A DNA stretch of 64,000 nt from Limnohabitans sp. Bal53 (lineage in GTDB: Bacteria; Pseudomonadota; Gammaproteobacteria; Burkholderiales; Burkholderiaceae_C), in NCBI RefSeq assembly GCF_003063355.1, contig NZ_NESH01000007.1, positions 1 to 64,000 of the forward strand. Reading direction: 5' to 3'. Shown here piece by piece: positions 36,408 through 46,800 of the stretch (within the stretch, counting starts at the first letter, position 1; each line of letters begins with the position of its first letter). The notes beneath the pieces were generated by a model. The model did no database searches and was not told where the DNA came from. It saw only the letters and a program-made list of their open reading frames with translations. A program made the translations under genes and the position numbers.

Positions 36408-36413
36408 TAAAAT
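36408..36413 (+). promoter_or_regulatory. Candidate -10 box for amgK, close to its start codon
   Basis: TAAAAT lies 11 bases upstream of the amgK ATG (36424). Transcription starting about 7 bases downstream would leave a leader of only a few bases and no room for a ribosome site. I see no convincing -35 box. Confidence 0.35.
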
Positions 36414-36423
36414 GTGATTATCC

Positions 36424-37539
36424 ATGAGCCACCCCACCCAGCCCCCCACTTCAGCCCCCAGCCCCAACCCAGCCAACAGCGTGAGCTGGACCGATCCGGC
36501 CCGGCAGGCGCTTTTTGACCACTGGATGTCCGGTTTGGCCGACCAGAAGGGTCTTTTGCCCGACAGTTTGCGCGTGGCCTCGGCCGATGCCAGCTTTCGC
36601 CGCTACCTGCGCGTCGACACCGTGCAGGGCGACAGCCGCATCGTCATGGACGCACCGCCCGATAAGGAAAACTCCGAGCCCTTTGTGCGCATTGCCGCCT
36701 TGATGAAGGCCGCAGGTCTGAATGCCCCTGAAGTGCTGGACTGGCATGAAGCCCACGGCTTCATGCTGCTGAGCGACCTGGGCGACGCCACCATGATGTC
36801 AGCCATCGATACCGAGCGCCCCCAGGCCAACCATGGCCTGTACATGCAGGCGGTGGATACGCTGGTGCAGTGGCAACTGGCCTCGCGCCCGGGCGTGCTG
36901 CCCCCCTATGACGAAGCTTTGCTGAACCGAGAACTGAGTCTGTTCCCCGATTGGTATTTGGCCCAGCACCGGGGCGTGCAACTGCAAGGTGCACAACGCG
37001 AGGTGTTCGACAAGGCCTTTGCCCTCATCGTGCAACGCAACCTGGCCGCGCCCAGCGTGTATGTGCACCGCGACTTCATGCCGCGCAATTTGATGATGCC
37101 CTTTGGCGCCACTCCCCAACTCGGCGTTTTGGACTTCCAGGACGCGGTCTACGGCCCCATCAGCTACGACATTGCCAGCCTGATGCGCGACGCCTTCCTC
37201 ACCTGGGACGAAGACTTTGTACTCGACATCACCATCCGCTATTGGGAAAAAGCCCGCAAAGCCGGGTTGATGGACTTTGAAGACTGGCACAGCGACTTTG
37301 GCGCGTTTTACCGCGCCGTCGAGTGGATGGGCCTGCAGCGCCACCTGAAAGTGGCCGGCATCTTTGCCCGCCTGACCCTGCGCGACGGCAAGCCCAAGTA
37401 CCTGGCCGATGCGCCGCGCTTCCTCCATTACATCCGCAGCACCTGCGACCGTTACCGCGAGTTGGGCCCGCTGCTGAAATTGATCGACGAGATCGAAGGC
37501 ACCACGCCCCAGGTCGGATTTGCCTACGGGCGCATGTGA
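36424..37539 (+). CDS. amgK: Anomeric MurNAc/GlcNAc kinase AmgK
   Basis: Aminoglycoside-phosphotransferase-fold kinase of 371 residues that phosphorylates recycled N-acetylmuramate at C1, feeding MurU. The catalytic loop YVHRDFMPRNLMM lies near 213-225, and the metal-binding GVLDFQDAVYGPISYDIASL near 235-254. The N-terminal DASFRRYLRV segment with MDAPPDKENSEPF is typical of AmgK. In Pseudomonas amgK and murU are adjacent and next to lptD-surA; here amgK keeps the lptD neighbourhood while murU is at 25086. Confidence 0.87.
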   Translation: MSHPTQPPTSAPSPNPANSVSWTDPARQALFDHWMSGLADQKGLLPDSLRVASADASFRRYLRVDTVQGDSRIVMDAPPDKENSEPFVRIAALMKAAGLNAPEVLDWHEAHGFMLLSDLGDATMMSAIDTERPQANHGLYMQAVDTLVQWQLASRPGVLPPYDEALLNRELSLFPDWYLAQHRGVQLQGAQREVFDKAFALIVQRNLAAPSVYVHRDFMPRNLMMPFGATPQLGVLDFQDAVYGPISYDIASLMRDAFLTWDEDFVLDITIRYWEKARKAGLMDFEDWHSDFGAFYRAVEWMGLQRHLKVAGIFARLTLRDGKPKYLADAPRFLHYIRSTCDRYRELGPLLKLIDEIEGTTPQVGFAYGRM

Positions 37540-37541
37540 GC

Positions 37542-38255
37542 ATGCCGCGCTTTTTCTGCCCCACACCTTTGGCCACAGGCCTGCCGCTCAGCCTGCCTGC
37601 GGGTGCCGCCCGCCATGTGCAGGTGCTGCGCATGCAGCCGGGAGATGTCATCACTTTGTTCAATGGTGAGGGCGGCGAGTTTGACGCCACCGTCACCCGC
37701 ATGGGCCGCAGCGATGTAGAAGTGGAAGTGGGCGCACACCTCGCGGTTGAGCGCGAAGCCTCTCGCCCCGTGCACCTGCTGGCCGGCATCACCGCCAACG
37801 AGCGCATGGATTGGTTGGTCGAAAAAGCCACCGAGCTGGGTGTGGCCAGCATCACGCCCCTGGTGGCCGAGCGCAGTGTGCTCAAGCTCAAAGGTGAGCG
37901 CGCTGAAAAAAAACTGGCGCACTGGCAAGGCGTGGCCGTAGCCGCAGCCGAGCAGTGCGGCCGCAACAGGGTGCCCACAGTGCACGCGGCCGTCACATTG
38001 AATGAGTGGCTGAAAAAGGCCCCGCCCGGCGAGCGATGGGTGCTGTCACTGTCCGAAGGCACACAGCCCCTGGCACAAGTACAGAACGCCGCGCAAGGCC
38101 CCACCCCGGTCACCGTGCTCAGCGGCCCCGAGGGCGGCCTGAGCCCTGCTGAGGAGTCGGCGGCGCTGGCCGCAGGCTTTGTGCCGGTCAGCCTGGGGCC
38201 ACGGGTGCTGCGGGCCGAAACCGCGCCCTTGGCGGTGTTGGCCCTGTGCGCCTGA
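37542..38255 (+). CDS. rsmE: 16S rRNA (uracil-N3) methyltransferase RsmE
   Basis: SPOUT-class methyltransferase of 237 residues that methylates U1498 of 16S rRNA. It begins MPRFFCPTPL and shows the PUA-like N-terminal barrel (HVQVLRMQPGDVITLFNGEG), then AAAEQCGRNRVPTV and the knot motif VLSGPEGGLSPAEE near 188-201 with LGPRVLRAETAPL. It starts 2 bases after the amgK stop, so the two are co-transcribed. Confidence 0.93.
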   Translation: MPRFFCPTPLATGLPLSLPAGAARHVQVLRMQPGDVITLFNGEGGEFDATVTRMGRSDVEVEVGAHLAVEREASRPVHLLAGITANERMDWLVEKATELGVASITPLVAERSVLKLKGERAEKKLAHWQGVAVAAAEQCGRNRVPTVHAAVTLNEWLKKAPPGERWVLSLSEGTQPLAQVQNAAQGPTPVTVLSGPEGGLSPAEESAALAAGFVPVSLGPRVLRAETAPLAVLALCA

Positions 38256-38334
38256 GCCCGAGGCTTCAACAACCGCTGCGTAAAAGTCCTCATCGCTCCT
38301 TGGGAATCGACAGGCTGCTGTAGAATGCGCCATT

Positions 38335-38416
38335 CCGAGGAGCGTTGCAGCGCCCACCAGCCACCCGGCTGGCAGCAGGCGTGAGGCTCGGAACCTTCCA
38401 ACAGCAACGACGCTCA
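38335..38416 (+). promoter_or_regulatory. SAH riboswitch upstream of ahcY
   Basis: The leader matches the S-adenosylhomocysteine riboswitch. P1 pairs CCGAG (38335-38339) with CTCGG (38387-38391). An internal hairpin CCAGCC / GGCTGG (38357-38362 with 38367-38372) forms P2. GAGCG near 38340 can pair with CGCTC at 38411-38415 to form the characteristic pseudoknot around the conserved CAACG. TAGAAT at 38321-38326 is a plausible -10 box. SAH binding is expected to switch on ahcY, and probably tlyA and metF with it. Confidence 0.9.
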
Positions 38417-38504
38417 TCCACTTGACGTGTGGTGAGCCTGTACCTTCCATTCAGTGCTTACTTCCACGCATGTGGCTTATTCACATTGCTTTGGAGCTTT
38501 TCTC

Positions 38505-39938
38505 ATGAATGCACGTATGCCTTCCACCGTTAACGCTGACTGCGTGATCGCCGACATCGGCTTGGCCGATTGGGGCCGCAAAGAAATCAAAATCGCCGAG
38601 ACCGAAATGCCAGGCCTGATGGCCATCCGCGAAGAGTTCAACAAGGCCCAGCCCTTGAAGGGCGCGCGCATCACTGGGTCCTTGCACATGACCATCCAAA
38701 CGGCCGTGCTGATCGAGACCCTGCAAGCCTTGGGCGCCGATGTGCGTTGGGCCTCTTGCAACATCTTCTCGACCCAAGACCACGCGGCAGCCGCCATCGC
38801 TGCCAAGGGCACACCCGTGTTCGCCATCAAGGGCGAAACCTTGGCCGATTACTGGGACTACACCCACCGCATTTTTGACTTCGGCCCCGCCGGCACCGAG
38901 GGCGAAGGCCCCAACATGATCCTGGACGACGGCGGCGACGCCACGCTGCTCATGCACCTGGGCAAGCGCGCCGAAAAAGACGCGTCTTTGATCGCCAACC
39001 CCACCAGCGAAGAAGAGACCTGCCTGTTCAACGCCATCAAAGCCAAGCTGGCCGTGGACCCCACCTGGTACAGCCGCAAAGGTGCACACATCATCGGCGT
39101 GACCGAAGAGACCACCACCGGCGTGCTGCGTCTGAACGAAATGGCCGCCAAGGGCAGCCTGATGTTCCGCGCCATCAACGTGAACGACTCGGTGACCAAG
39201 AGCAAGTTCGACAACCTGTACGGCTGCCGCGAATCCTTGGTCGATTCGATCAAGCGCGCCACCGACGTGATGATCGCCGGCAAAGTGGCCGTGGTTGCCG
39301 GTTACGGTGACGTGGGCAAGGGCTCGGCCCAAGCCCTGCGCGCTTTGTCTGCCCAAGTCTGGGTGACCGAGATCGATCCGATCAACGCCTTGCAAGCCGC
39401 GATGGAAGGCTTCAAGGTTGTGACCATGGAGTACGCCGCCGACAAGTGCGACATCTTCGTGTCCGCCACCGGCAACAAGAACGTGATCCGTTACGAGCAC
39501 ATGGCCGCCATGAAAGACGAAGCCATCGTTTGCAACATCGGTCACTTCGACAACGAGATCGACGTTGCTTCCTTGGAAAAGCTGCAGTGGGACGAGATCA
39601 AGCCCCAAGTCGACCACGTCATCTTCCCCGATGGCAAGAAGATCACTTTGTTGGCCAAAGGCCGCTTGGTGAACCTGGGTTGCGCCACCGGCCACCCCAG
39701 CTTTGTCATGTCGTCTTCGTTTGCCAACCAGACCATCGCCCAGATCGAACTGTTCACCAAACAAGACCAGTACGAGTCGGGCAAGGTCTATGTGTTGCCC
39801 AAGCACCTCGATGAAAAGGTCGCACGTTTGCACCTGAAGAAAGTCGGCGCCATGCTGACCGAACTCAGCGACGAGCAAGCGTCTTACATCGGCGTGTCCA
39901 AGAACGGTCCTTACAAAGCCGACACTTACCGTTATTAA
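38505..39938 (+). CDS. ahcY: Adenosylhomocysteinase
   Basis: Hydrolyses SAH to homocysteine and adenosine, relieving product inhibition of methyltransferases; 477 residues. Visible are [20 protein letters not shown] near 59-78, the NAD-binding Rossmann motif [11 protein letters not shown] near 266-276 and the ending [11 protein letters not shown]. The ATG at 38505 follows a GGAG site and sits 88 bases after the riboswitch; the ORF start at 38454 has no support. It heads the ahcY-tlyA-metF run. Confidence 0.97.
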   Translation: MNARMPSTVNADCVIADIGLADWGRKEIKIAETEMPGLMAIREEFNKAQPLKGARITGSLHMTIQTAVLIETLQALGADVRWASCNIFSTQDHAAAAIAAKGTPVFAIKGETLADYWDYTHRIFDFGPAGTEGEGPNMILDDGGDATLLMHLGKRAEKDASLIANPTSEEETCLFNAIKAKLAVDPTWYSRKGAHIIGVTEETTTGVLRLNEMAAKGSLMFRAINVNDSVTKSKFDNLYGCRESLVDSIKRATDVMIAGKVAVVAGYGDVGKGSAQALRALSAQVWVTEIDPINALQAAMEGFKVVTMEYAADKCDIFVSATGNKNVIRYEHMAAMKDEAIVCNIGHFDNEIDVASLEKLQWDEIKPQVDHVIFPDGKKITLLAKGRLVNLGCATGHPSFVMSSSFANQTIAQIELFTKQDQYESGKVYVLPKHLDEKVARLHLKKVGAMLTELSDEQASYIGVSKNGPYKADTYRY

Positions 39939-39946
39939 GAACACGC

Positions 39947-40795
39947 ATGCGCATTGACCAACTTCTCGTCGAGCGCGGCCTGGCCGCTTCTCGCTCCCAG
40001 GCCCAGCGACTGATCGCCGGGGGCGTGCAGTGGCAGCGACCCGACGGGACTTGGCGTGCGATTGTCAAAAACCGCGACGAGGTGCCTGAAAGCGCTGCGC
40101 TGCAGTTGCTCGACGATGCCGAGTCGCGCTACGTCTCACGCGGTGGCTTGAAACTCGAAGGGGCCTTAAAAGCCACGGGCGTGCAGGTGGACGGCTTGCG
40201 CTGCCTCGACGTGGGCCAGAGCACAGGTGGCTTCACCGACTGTTTGCTGCAGCACGGCGCGGCCGAGGTGGTGGGCATTGACGTGGGCCACGCCCAAGTG
40301 CACCCGCGCATCCAGGGTGACGAGCGGGTGGTCTGCATCGAAGGCGTGAACGCCCGCGAGCTCGAGCCCGGCGACGAGCGCATCCCCGATGCGTTGGAAG
40401 GCTTTGACTTGATGGTGGGCGATGTGTCGTTCATCTCGCTCACGCTGGTCTTGCCGGGTGTGGTGCATTTGCTCAAACCCACGGGCCAGTTGCTCATGCT
40501 GGTCAAACCCCAGTTTGAGCTGCAACCGGGCCAGGTGGGCAAGGGCGGTATCGTGAAAGACGACACACATTTCCCATTCATCGAAAACCGTGTGCGCACG
40601 GCCTTGACGGAATTGGGCATGAAAGTCACCGCCTGGCTGAACAGCACGATCGAAGGCGGCGACGGCAACCGTGAATTTTTTGTGCAGGCCTGCTGGCCTG
40701 ACCCGGCGGCAGTTTTACCCGCCAGGGAGGCCACACGTGTGGCGCACGAGGCCGATCTGGCCGCCAAGGCCTATGCCAAGGCCAACGACTATTGA
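39947..40795 (+). CDS. tlyA: TlyA-family rRNA methyltransferase
   Basis: Protein of 282 residues. An N-terminal S4 RNA-binding domain (MRIDQLLVERGLAASRSQAQ) precedes an FtsJ-like Rossmann methyltransferase domain with CLDVGQSTGGFTDCLLQHGA near 84-103, KPQFELQPGQVGKGGIV and a K-D-K-type active-site layout. Homologs methylate rRNA 2'-hydroxyls; the older name hemolysin A is probably misleading. It starts 8 bases after ahcY and uses SAM, so its product SAH is cleared by its neighbour. Confidence 0.9.
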   Translation: MRIDQLLVERGLAASRSQAQRLIAGGVQWQRPDGTWRAIVKNRDEVPESAALQLLDDAESRYVSRGGLKLEGALKATGVQVDGLRCLDVGQSTGGFTDCLLQHGAAEVVGIDVGHAQVHPRIQGDERVVCIEGVNARELEPGDERIPDALEGFDLMVGDVSFISLTLVLPGVVHLLKPTGQLLMLVKPQFELQPGQVGKGGIVKDDTHFPFIENRVRTALTELGMKVTAWLNSTIEGGDGNREFFVQACWPDPAAVLPAREATRVAHEADLAAKAYAKANDY

Positions 40796-40813
40796 ATGTT
40801 TGAAGGTGTTGTG

Positions 40814-41659
40814 ATGTCTGGTTTGAAGTTGCCCATCAGCCTGGAATTTTTTCCGCCCAAAACGCCCGAAGGCGCTGAAAAATTGCGCGGCGTGCGCGAG
40901 AAGCTGTACAGCTTGAAGCCCGAGTTTTGCTCGGTGACTTACGGCGCTGGCGGCTCCACCCAAGAGGGCACGTTTGCCACGGTGGGCGCGATCCAGGCCG
41001 AAGGCGTGGCCGCGGCCTCGCACTTTTCCTGCATTGGCGCGACCAAAGCCTCGGTGCGTGCCGAGCTGGCCACGCTCAAGACCATGGGCGTGCAGCGCCT
41101 GGTGGCATTGCGCGGCGACTTGCCCAGCGGCTACGGCGCAGGTGGCGAATTCCACTACGCCAGCGACCTGGTGAGCTTCATCCGCGCCGAGACCGGTGAC
41201 GACTTCCACATCGAAGTGGCCGCCTACCCCGAAATCCACCCACAAGCCAAGTCGCCAGAAGCCGACTTGCAGGCTTTTGCCACCAAGGTCAAAGCCGGGG
41301 CCAATTCGGCCATCACCCAATACTTCTACAACAGCGACGCGTATTTCCGCTTCGTGGACGACGCCTACAAACTGGGCGTGGATGTGCCTGTGGTGCCGGG
41401 CATCATGCCGATCACCAGCTCCTCGCAGTTGCTGCGCTTTTCGGACGCCTGCGGGGCCGAAATACCGCGCTGGATCAGGCTGCGCCTGCAGGCCTATGGC
41501 GACGATGTGGAGTCAATCAAAGCCTTTGGTCTGGATGTGGTCAGTGACCTGTGCGAGCAACTCATCAACGGCGGCGTGCCTGCCATCCACTTCTACACCA
41601 TGAACCAGAGCGCGGCCACACTGGCCATCATGCAGCGCCTGAACTCTTTGACCTACTGA
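40814..41659 (+). CDS. metF: 5,10-methylenetetrahydrofolate reductase
   Basis: FAD enzyme of 281 residues supplying 5-methyl-THF for methionine synthesis. It has SLEFFPPKTPEGAEKLRG near 9-26 with the catalytic Glu, FCSVTYGAGGST near 43-54, LVALRGDLPSGYG near 95-107 and the typical ITQYFYNSDAYFRFVDDA. I take the ATG at 40814 (MSGLKLPISL); an ATG at 40796 overlaps the tlyA stop. It belongs to the SAH-riboswitch transcription unit by position. Confidence 0.95.
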   Translation: MSGLKLPISLEFFPPKTPEGAEKLRGVREKLYSLKPEFCSVTYGAGGSTQEGTFATVGAIQAEGVAAASHFSCIGATKASVRAELATLKTMGVQRLVALRGDLPSGYGAGGEFHYASDLVSFIRAETGDDFHIEVAAYPEIHPQAKSPEADLQAFATKVKAGANSAITQYFYNSDAYFRFVDDAYKLGVDVPVVPGIMPITSSSQLLRFSDACGAEIPRWIRLRLQAYGDDVESIKAFGLDVVSDLCEQLINGGVPAIHFYTMNQSAATLAIMQRLNSLTY

Positions 41660-41668
41660 CCCACTTTG

Positions 41669-42457
41669 ATGCTGGACCTGTCGCAATGGCAGCGCCCACC
41701 CCAGCCTTGGTTGGGCGTGTTCACCGACATCGATGACACCCTGACCACCGAGGGCGTGATCACAACCGACGCCTTGCAGTCGCTGGCCGCGCTCAAGCAG
41801 GCGGGTCTCATGGTCATTCCCATCACCGGGCGGCCCATGGGCTGGAGCCGCGATTTCGCCCAAGCCTGGCCCGTGGATGCGCTGGTGGCCGAAAACGGTG
41901 CGGCGGCCTGGCTGCCCCAAGCCAACGACACGCCCCAGGCCATTTACCAGCAAAGCGCTGCCGAGCGCTGCGCCAACTGGGCACGCATGCAAGAGGTGGC
42001 CGCTCGCATCGTGCGCGAGGTGCCCGGCGCCGCGCTGGCCCAGGACAGTGCCGGCCGGGAAACCGACATCGCGATCGACCACAGCGAATTCACGCATTTG
42101 CCCACAGACGCCATCGCGAGAGTGGTCCACCTCATGCAAAGCGAGGGGATGACTGCCACCGTCAGCAGCATTCACATCAACGGATGGTTTGGATCGCACA
42201 ACAAACTCAGCGGTGCCCGGTGGATCCTCAAGGCCTTGTGGGGACGCGACCTGGATGCCGAATGGGCCCGCTGGGTTTATGTGGGAGACTCCACGAATGA
42301 TCAAGTGATGTTCGAACACTTTGCGTTCAGTGCAGGCGTCGCCAATATCCGTCGCTTTGAATCGCAACTGTCTCACCGACCCCGCTACATCACACCCAGT
42401 GAACGCGGCGCCGGATTTGCTGAACTGGCCCGCCATGTGCTTCAACATCTGACCTGA
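41669..42457 (+). CDS. HAD-superfamily hydrolase (type IIB, sugar-phosphatase-like)
   Basis: Phosphatase-fold protein of 262 residues. HAD motif I is FTDIDDTLTTEG (18-29), with Asp20 and Asp22 as nucleophile and acid/base. Motif II is PITGRP, and motif IV is VYVGDSTNDQVMF near 208-220. A C2-type cap lies between. The layout resembles sucrose-phosphate or mannosyl-3-phosphoglycerate phosphatases, but the substrate is not evident. It starts 9 bases after metF. Confidence 0.82.
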   Translation: MLDLSQWQRPPQPWLGVFTDIDDTLTTEGVITTDALQSLAALKQAGLMVIPITGRPMGWSRDFAQAWPVDALVAENGAAAWLPQANDTPQAIYQQSAAERCANWARMQEVAARIVREVPGAALAQDSAGRETDIAIDHSEFTHLPTDAIARVVHLMQSEGMTATVSSIHINGWFGSHNKLSGARWILKALWGRDLDAEWARWVYVGDSTNDQVMFEHFAFSAGVANIRRFESQLSHRPRYITPSERGAGFAELARHVLQHLT

Positions 42458-42520
42458 AAACATGGGTCCCCGACACCTTTTTCGCGGCGCTGTGCGCGAT
42501 ACACCACCCACTGACTGGAC

Positions 42521-43693
42521 ATGCGCATGACCGCCCCTTCTCTTTTGACCTGGTCTGAAAAAGACACGACACGCTCCGCCATTTGGCGCTCCGACCAAGT
42601 GCTGCCCAAACAGGTGGTGCTGGCAGACGACACCATGACGGCGGACACCGCCTACCGCCTCGCTTGCGCGGGCACAGGCTTGCTCTGGCGAAGCGATTTT
42701 CAGAATGCACGGCAAATGCTGCAAGCACTGACACGGCGCATCGACAAACCCAAAAAAATCCGGGCCAAAAAGCAAGCGCCAGATGCGCCCACCCTGCCCG
42801 GTGCGGCCTTCCACACCCATCGACAGGCACAAGCCCAACGCACCCGCATCCTGAGCCAAGTCTTGATTGAGTTGAACGGTGACTACGGGATTGACCTGCG
42901 CCGTGCACCCGACGTCAAAGCCGCCTGCGTACAAGCCTTTGGCGTGACCAACGGGCAAGCCTCGGTGATCTCGCTGCGCAGTCTGCAAGGTGTGATTGGT
43001 GCTTTTGAATGGCGCAAGAACGGGGTTGAGGTGCCCGACATGGGTGAGGCCTTGCGCATTTACCCGCACTACGGCGTGTTCTCACCGGTACGGGGTGAGT
43101 ATGTAGAACTGGTGGCCAAAGCGCCAATGCCCGAGGCGCTCAAGTCACACGCTGTGGCTTTTGACGTGGGTGTCGGTACCGGTGTCTTGTCTGCCGTGCT
43201 GGCCCGACGCGGGGTCGCGCAGATCGTGGGCACCGACATGTCGGAACGCGCTTTGGCCTGCGCCCGAGACAACCTCCAGCGCTTGGGCCTTCAAAACCAG
43301 GTGCAATTGCTGCACACCGATTTATTCCCACCAGGGCAGGCGGCTGTGATCGTGTGCAACCCGCCCTGGCTGCCCGCACGCGCAACCTCTTTGTTGGAGC
43401 AAGCCGTCTACGACGAGGGCAGTCAGATGCTCAAAGGCTTTTTGAGCGGCCTGGCCTCACACCTGTGCGAAGGCGGCGAGGGTTGGTTGATCTTGTCCGA
43501 TTTGGCCGAACACTTGGGCCTTCGCTCACGCGACGCCCTGCTGGGCTGGATAGCCGATGCGGGCCTGCAGGTGCTGGGCCGCATTGACGTGAAACCTGTT
43601 CACGCCAAAGCCAGCGACAAAACGGATGCGCTCCACGCCGCCCGGGCCGCCGAAGTCACCTCCTTGTGGCGGCTGGGCGCAACAGCCGCCTGA
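42521..43693 (+). CDS. Class I SAM-dependent methyltransferase with NPPW motif
   Basis: Protein of 390 residues. The C-terminal half holds a Rossmann methyltransferase: motif I FDVGVGTGVLSAVLA near 211-225, an acidic motif IVGTDMSERAL and the catalytic VCNPPWLP near 285-292. The NPPW tetrapeptide is used by enzymes that methylate amide or exocyclic nitrogens (PrmC, RsmC, HemK). The N-terminal ~190 residues have no recognisable motif and may recognise the target. The target is unknown. The second ATG at 42527 is an alternative start. Confidence 0.78.
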   Translation: MRMTAPSLLTWSEKDTTRSAIWRSDQVLPKQVVLADDTMTADTAYRLACAGTGLLWRSDFQNARQMLQALTRRIDKPKKIRAKKQAPDAPTLPGAAFHTHRQAQAQRTRILSQVLIELNGDYGIDLRRAPDVKAACVQAFGVTNGQASVISLRSLQGVIGAFEWRKNGVEVPDMGEALRIYPHYGVFSPVRGEYVELVAKAPMPEALKSHAVAFDVGVGTGVLSAVLARRGVAQIVGTDMSERALACARDNLQRLGLQNQVQLLHTDLFPPGQAAVIVCNPPWLPARATSLLEQAVYDEGSQMLKGFLSGLASHLCEGGEGWLILSDLAEHLGLRSRDALLGWIADAGLQVLGRIDVKPVHAKASDKTDALHAARAAEVTSLWRLGATAA

Positions 43694-43809
43694 GTTGGCC
43701 AAGGTTCAAAGCCGTTGCAAGGGCCCCAAGTGGCATGACCGAAAGCCTGGCATCCGACATTTGACCCAGCAGCAGCCACGCCTCCAGCCCCACCCTTGAA
43801 GGCTGGGGC

Positions 43810-46800
43810 TCACACCCGCGCCAACACCGGCCCGAGCGCCACCCCCGTGTGGGTGCCCAGGCGAACCAGGGCTTCGGGCGTGGCAGCGGCCACGATGCGG
43901 CCACCCGCGTTGCCGCCTTCCGGTCCCAGATCAATCACCCAGTCGGCTTCGGCAATCACATCCAGGTCATGTTCAATCACGACCACGCTGTGGCCAGCAT
44001 TCACCAAGCGGTGCAACACGCTGATGAGTTTGTCCACGTCGGCCATGTGAAGACCCACCGTAGGCTCGTCCAACACATACAGCGTATGGGGCGCCTTGTT
44101 GCCGCGCTTGCCCACTTCGTCGCGCACCTTGGTCAGCTCGGTCACCAGCTTGATGCGCTGGGCTTCGCCGCCACTGAGGGTGGGTGAGGGCTGACCCAGC
44201 GTGAGGTAACCCAGCCCCACATCTTTGAGCAACTGCAGCGGGTGCGCGATCGCCGGCATGCTGGCAAAAAAGTCCACCGCTTCGTCCACTTCCATCTGCA
44301 GCACATCGCCAATGCTTTTGCCACGCCAAGTCACGGCCAAGGTCTCGGGGTTGAAGCGCGCGCCGCGGCAGGTTTCGCAGTGCACTTTCACGTCGGGCAA
44401 AAAGCTCATCTCGATGGTGCGCATGCCCTGGCCTTCACAGCTGGGGCAGCGGCCTTCACCGGTGTTGAAGCTGAAGCGCCCGGCGGCATAACCCCGCGCT
44501 TTGGCCTCCAGCGTTTCGGCAAACAGCTTGCGCACCGTGTCCCAAAAGCCGATGTAGGTGGCAGGGCAGGAGCGCGGTGTTTTGCCAATCGGCGTTTGAT
44601 CGACTTCAAGTACCCGGTCAATCGTCTCAAAGCCTTGCACGTCGCTGCACGCATTCAAGGCCACGCGCTGGCCGGCGTCTTGCGCGGTTCGGCCCGCCAA
44701 GGTGGAACGCTGGCTGACCAGCGCCTGCACATTGGCCAGCAGCACATCGCGGGCCAGGGTGGACTTGCCGGAACCGCTGACGCCCGTGACGGCCACCAAA
44801 CGTTTGAGCGGCACTTGCACATCGACTTGGCGCAGGTTGTGCAGGTTGGCGCCGTTCAAAGTGAGCCACTGCAATTCAGGCGCAGGTGGTGCATCCGGCA
44901 TGGATTGCCGCGTCGCTGCGCTCCTCGCAATGACGGACTTTTCGTCATCGCGAGCGGAGCGTGGCGAGGCATCCACCAACCTGCGCATCTGCATTGGATG
45001 CTTCATCGCGTGCAACAAATAGCGCCCGGTTTGTGAATCGGCAGAGGCCGTGATGTCGGCAACCGAGCCCTCAGCCACCAAGCGGCCACCGCGTTTGCCC
45101 GCGCTCGGGCCGATGTCGATGATGTGGTCGGCGCGGCGGATCGTGTCTTCGTCATGCTCCACCACCACCAGCGTATTGCCCTTGTCGCTCAGGCTCTGCA
45201 AGGCATTGAGCAAAATCCGGTTGTCTCGCGCGTGCAAGCCAATGGTCGGCTCATCCAGCACATAGCACACACCCTGCAAGTTGCTCCCCAACTGCGCGGC
45301 CAAGCGGATGCGCTGCGCCTCGCCGCCCGAGAGCGTGGGCGCGCCCCGATCCAGCGTGAGGTAACCCAGGCCCACTTCTTCCAAAAATTCCAAGCGGCTC
45401 TTGATCTCGGGCACCAGGTCACGGGCGATGTCGGCGTCACGGCCGGTGAGCTGCAACTTGTCAACCCAGTGCCGCACATCGGTGACGGACAGGCTGGCAA
45501 TGTCGGTGATGCGCCAGCCTTGACCCGGCGCGGCGCCCAGACGCACCGCACGCGCCGTGGCGTTCAGGCGGGTGCCTTCGCAAGTGGGGCAGGCCACATG
45601 GGCCAAGTCTTCGATCTCGGGCTCTGCAAAGCTTTGCTCGCGGCCTTTGTTCTTGTCGTCTTGCACCGAATCGTCAAACACCAAGCGCTCGTCCTTGCTC
45701 AGCTTGACGCCCGTGCCCACGCAGTCGGGGCACCAGCCGTGTTTGCTGTTGTACGAGAACAAGCGCGGATCGAGTTCGGCATACGAGGTATCGCAAGCCG
45801 GGCAAGCCCGCAGGGTCGAGAACACGCGGTGCTGGCCAATGCGGGCGGTGGACTCGCCGCTGAACATGGCTTCGCGCAGACCGTCCAGATCGCTCAGCAC
45901 ATGCACCACGCCTTTGCCGTGCTCCAGGGTTTTGGTCAGGGCTTGGCGCAACGCGGTCTCGTTGGTGGGCAACACATCGAGGCTGGCCACAGGCAGCTCG
46001 ATGTTGTGTTCTTTGAACCGGTCAATGCGCGGAAAACCTTGCGTGGGCAAAAAGTCGCCATCCACACGCAGGTGGGTGTAGCCACGCGGCCGCGCCCAAT
46101 CGGCCAGTTCGGTGTAAACGCCTTTGCGGTTGACGACCAGCGGGGCCAGCAGGCCAATGTGCTGACCCCGGAACTGCGTCATCAACTGGGCGATGATGCT
46201 GTCGGGCGTTTGCGGCTGCACGGGGGTGTTGTCGTGCACGCAATGCTGGATGCCCAGCTTGACGTAAAGCAAACGCAAAAAGTGCCAGACCTCGGTGGTG
46301 GTGCCCACGGTGGATTTGCGCCCGCCACGCGACAGGCGCTGCTCAATCGCCACGGTGGGCGGAATGCCATACACCGCATCCACTTCGGGGCGGCCTGCGG
46401 GCTGCACGATGCTTCGGGCGTAGGCGTTCAGGCTTTCCAAATAGCGGCGCTGGCCTTCGTTGAACAGGATGTCAAACGCCAGCGTGGACTTGCCAGAACC
46501 ACTCACGCCGGTGACCACGTTGAAGCTGCCACGCGGGATGTTGACGCTCAGGTTTTTGAGGTTGTGCTCTTTGGCATTGACGATCTGGATGTTGTTGTTC
46601 AAAACAGGCGCGCGGCGTTGCGGGGTCGAGCCCTTAACACCGCCCTGACTTCGAACGCTCGCGAGCGAGGCTGCGGTGTCAGAGGGTGACGATTTCGGTG
46701 TACCCCCGCCGTATGAGGAACCCGCTGACACCGCAGCCTCGCCCCCACGAGCGTACACATCCGCACTCAACCGCTCAGCCACACCCAACACCTCGCCCAT

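Noticed and set aside
33329..36427. Plus-strand open frame of 1032 codons opposite lptD and surA
   Set aside because: It mirrors two certain genes on the minus strand. Its translation is rich in His, Arg, Ala and Gln without any domain, as expected for antisense frames in high-GC DNA.
38481..39944. Minus-strand open frame of 487 codons opposite ahcY
   Set aside because: An antisense shadow of a strongly supported gene under a riboswitch; the long frame follows from GC-rich codon bias.
43786..43810. Hairpin AGCCCCA/TGGGGCT at the uvrA stop as a terminator
   Set aside because: The loop is 11 bases and no T run follows on either strand, so it is not supported as an intrinsic terminator.
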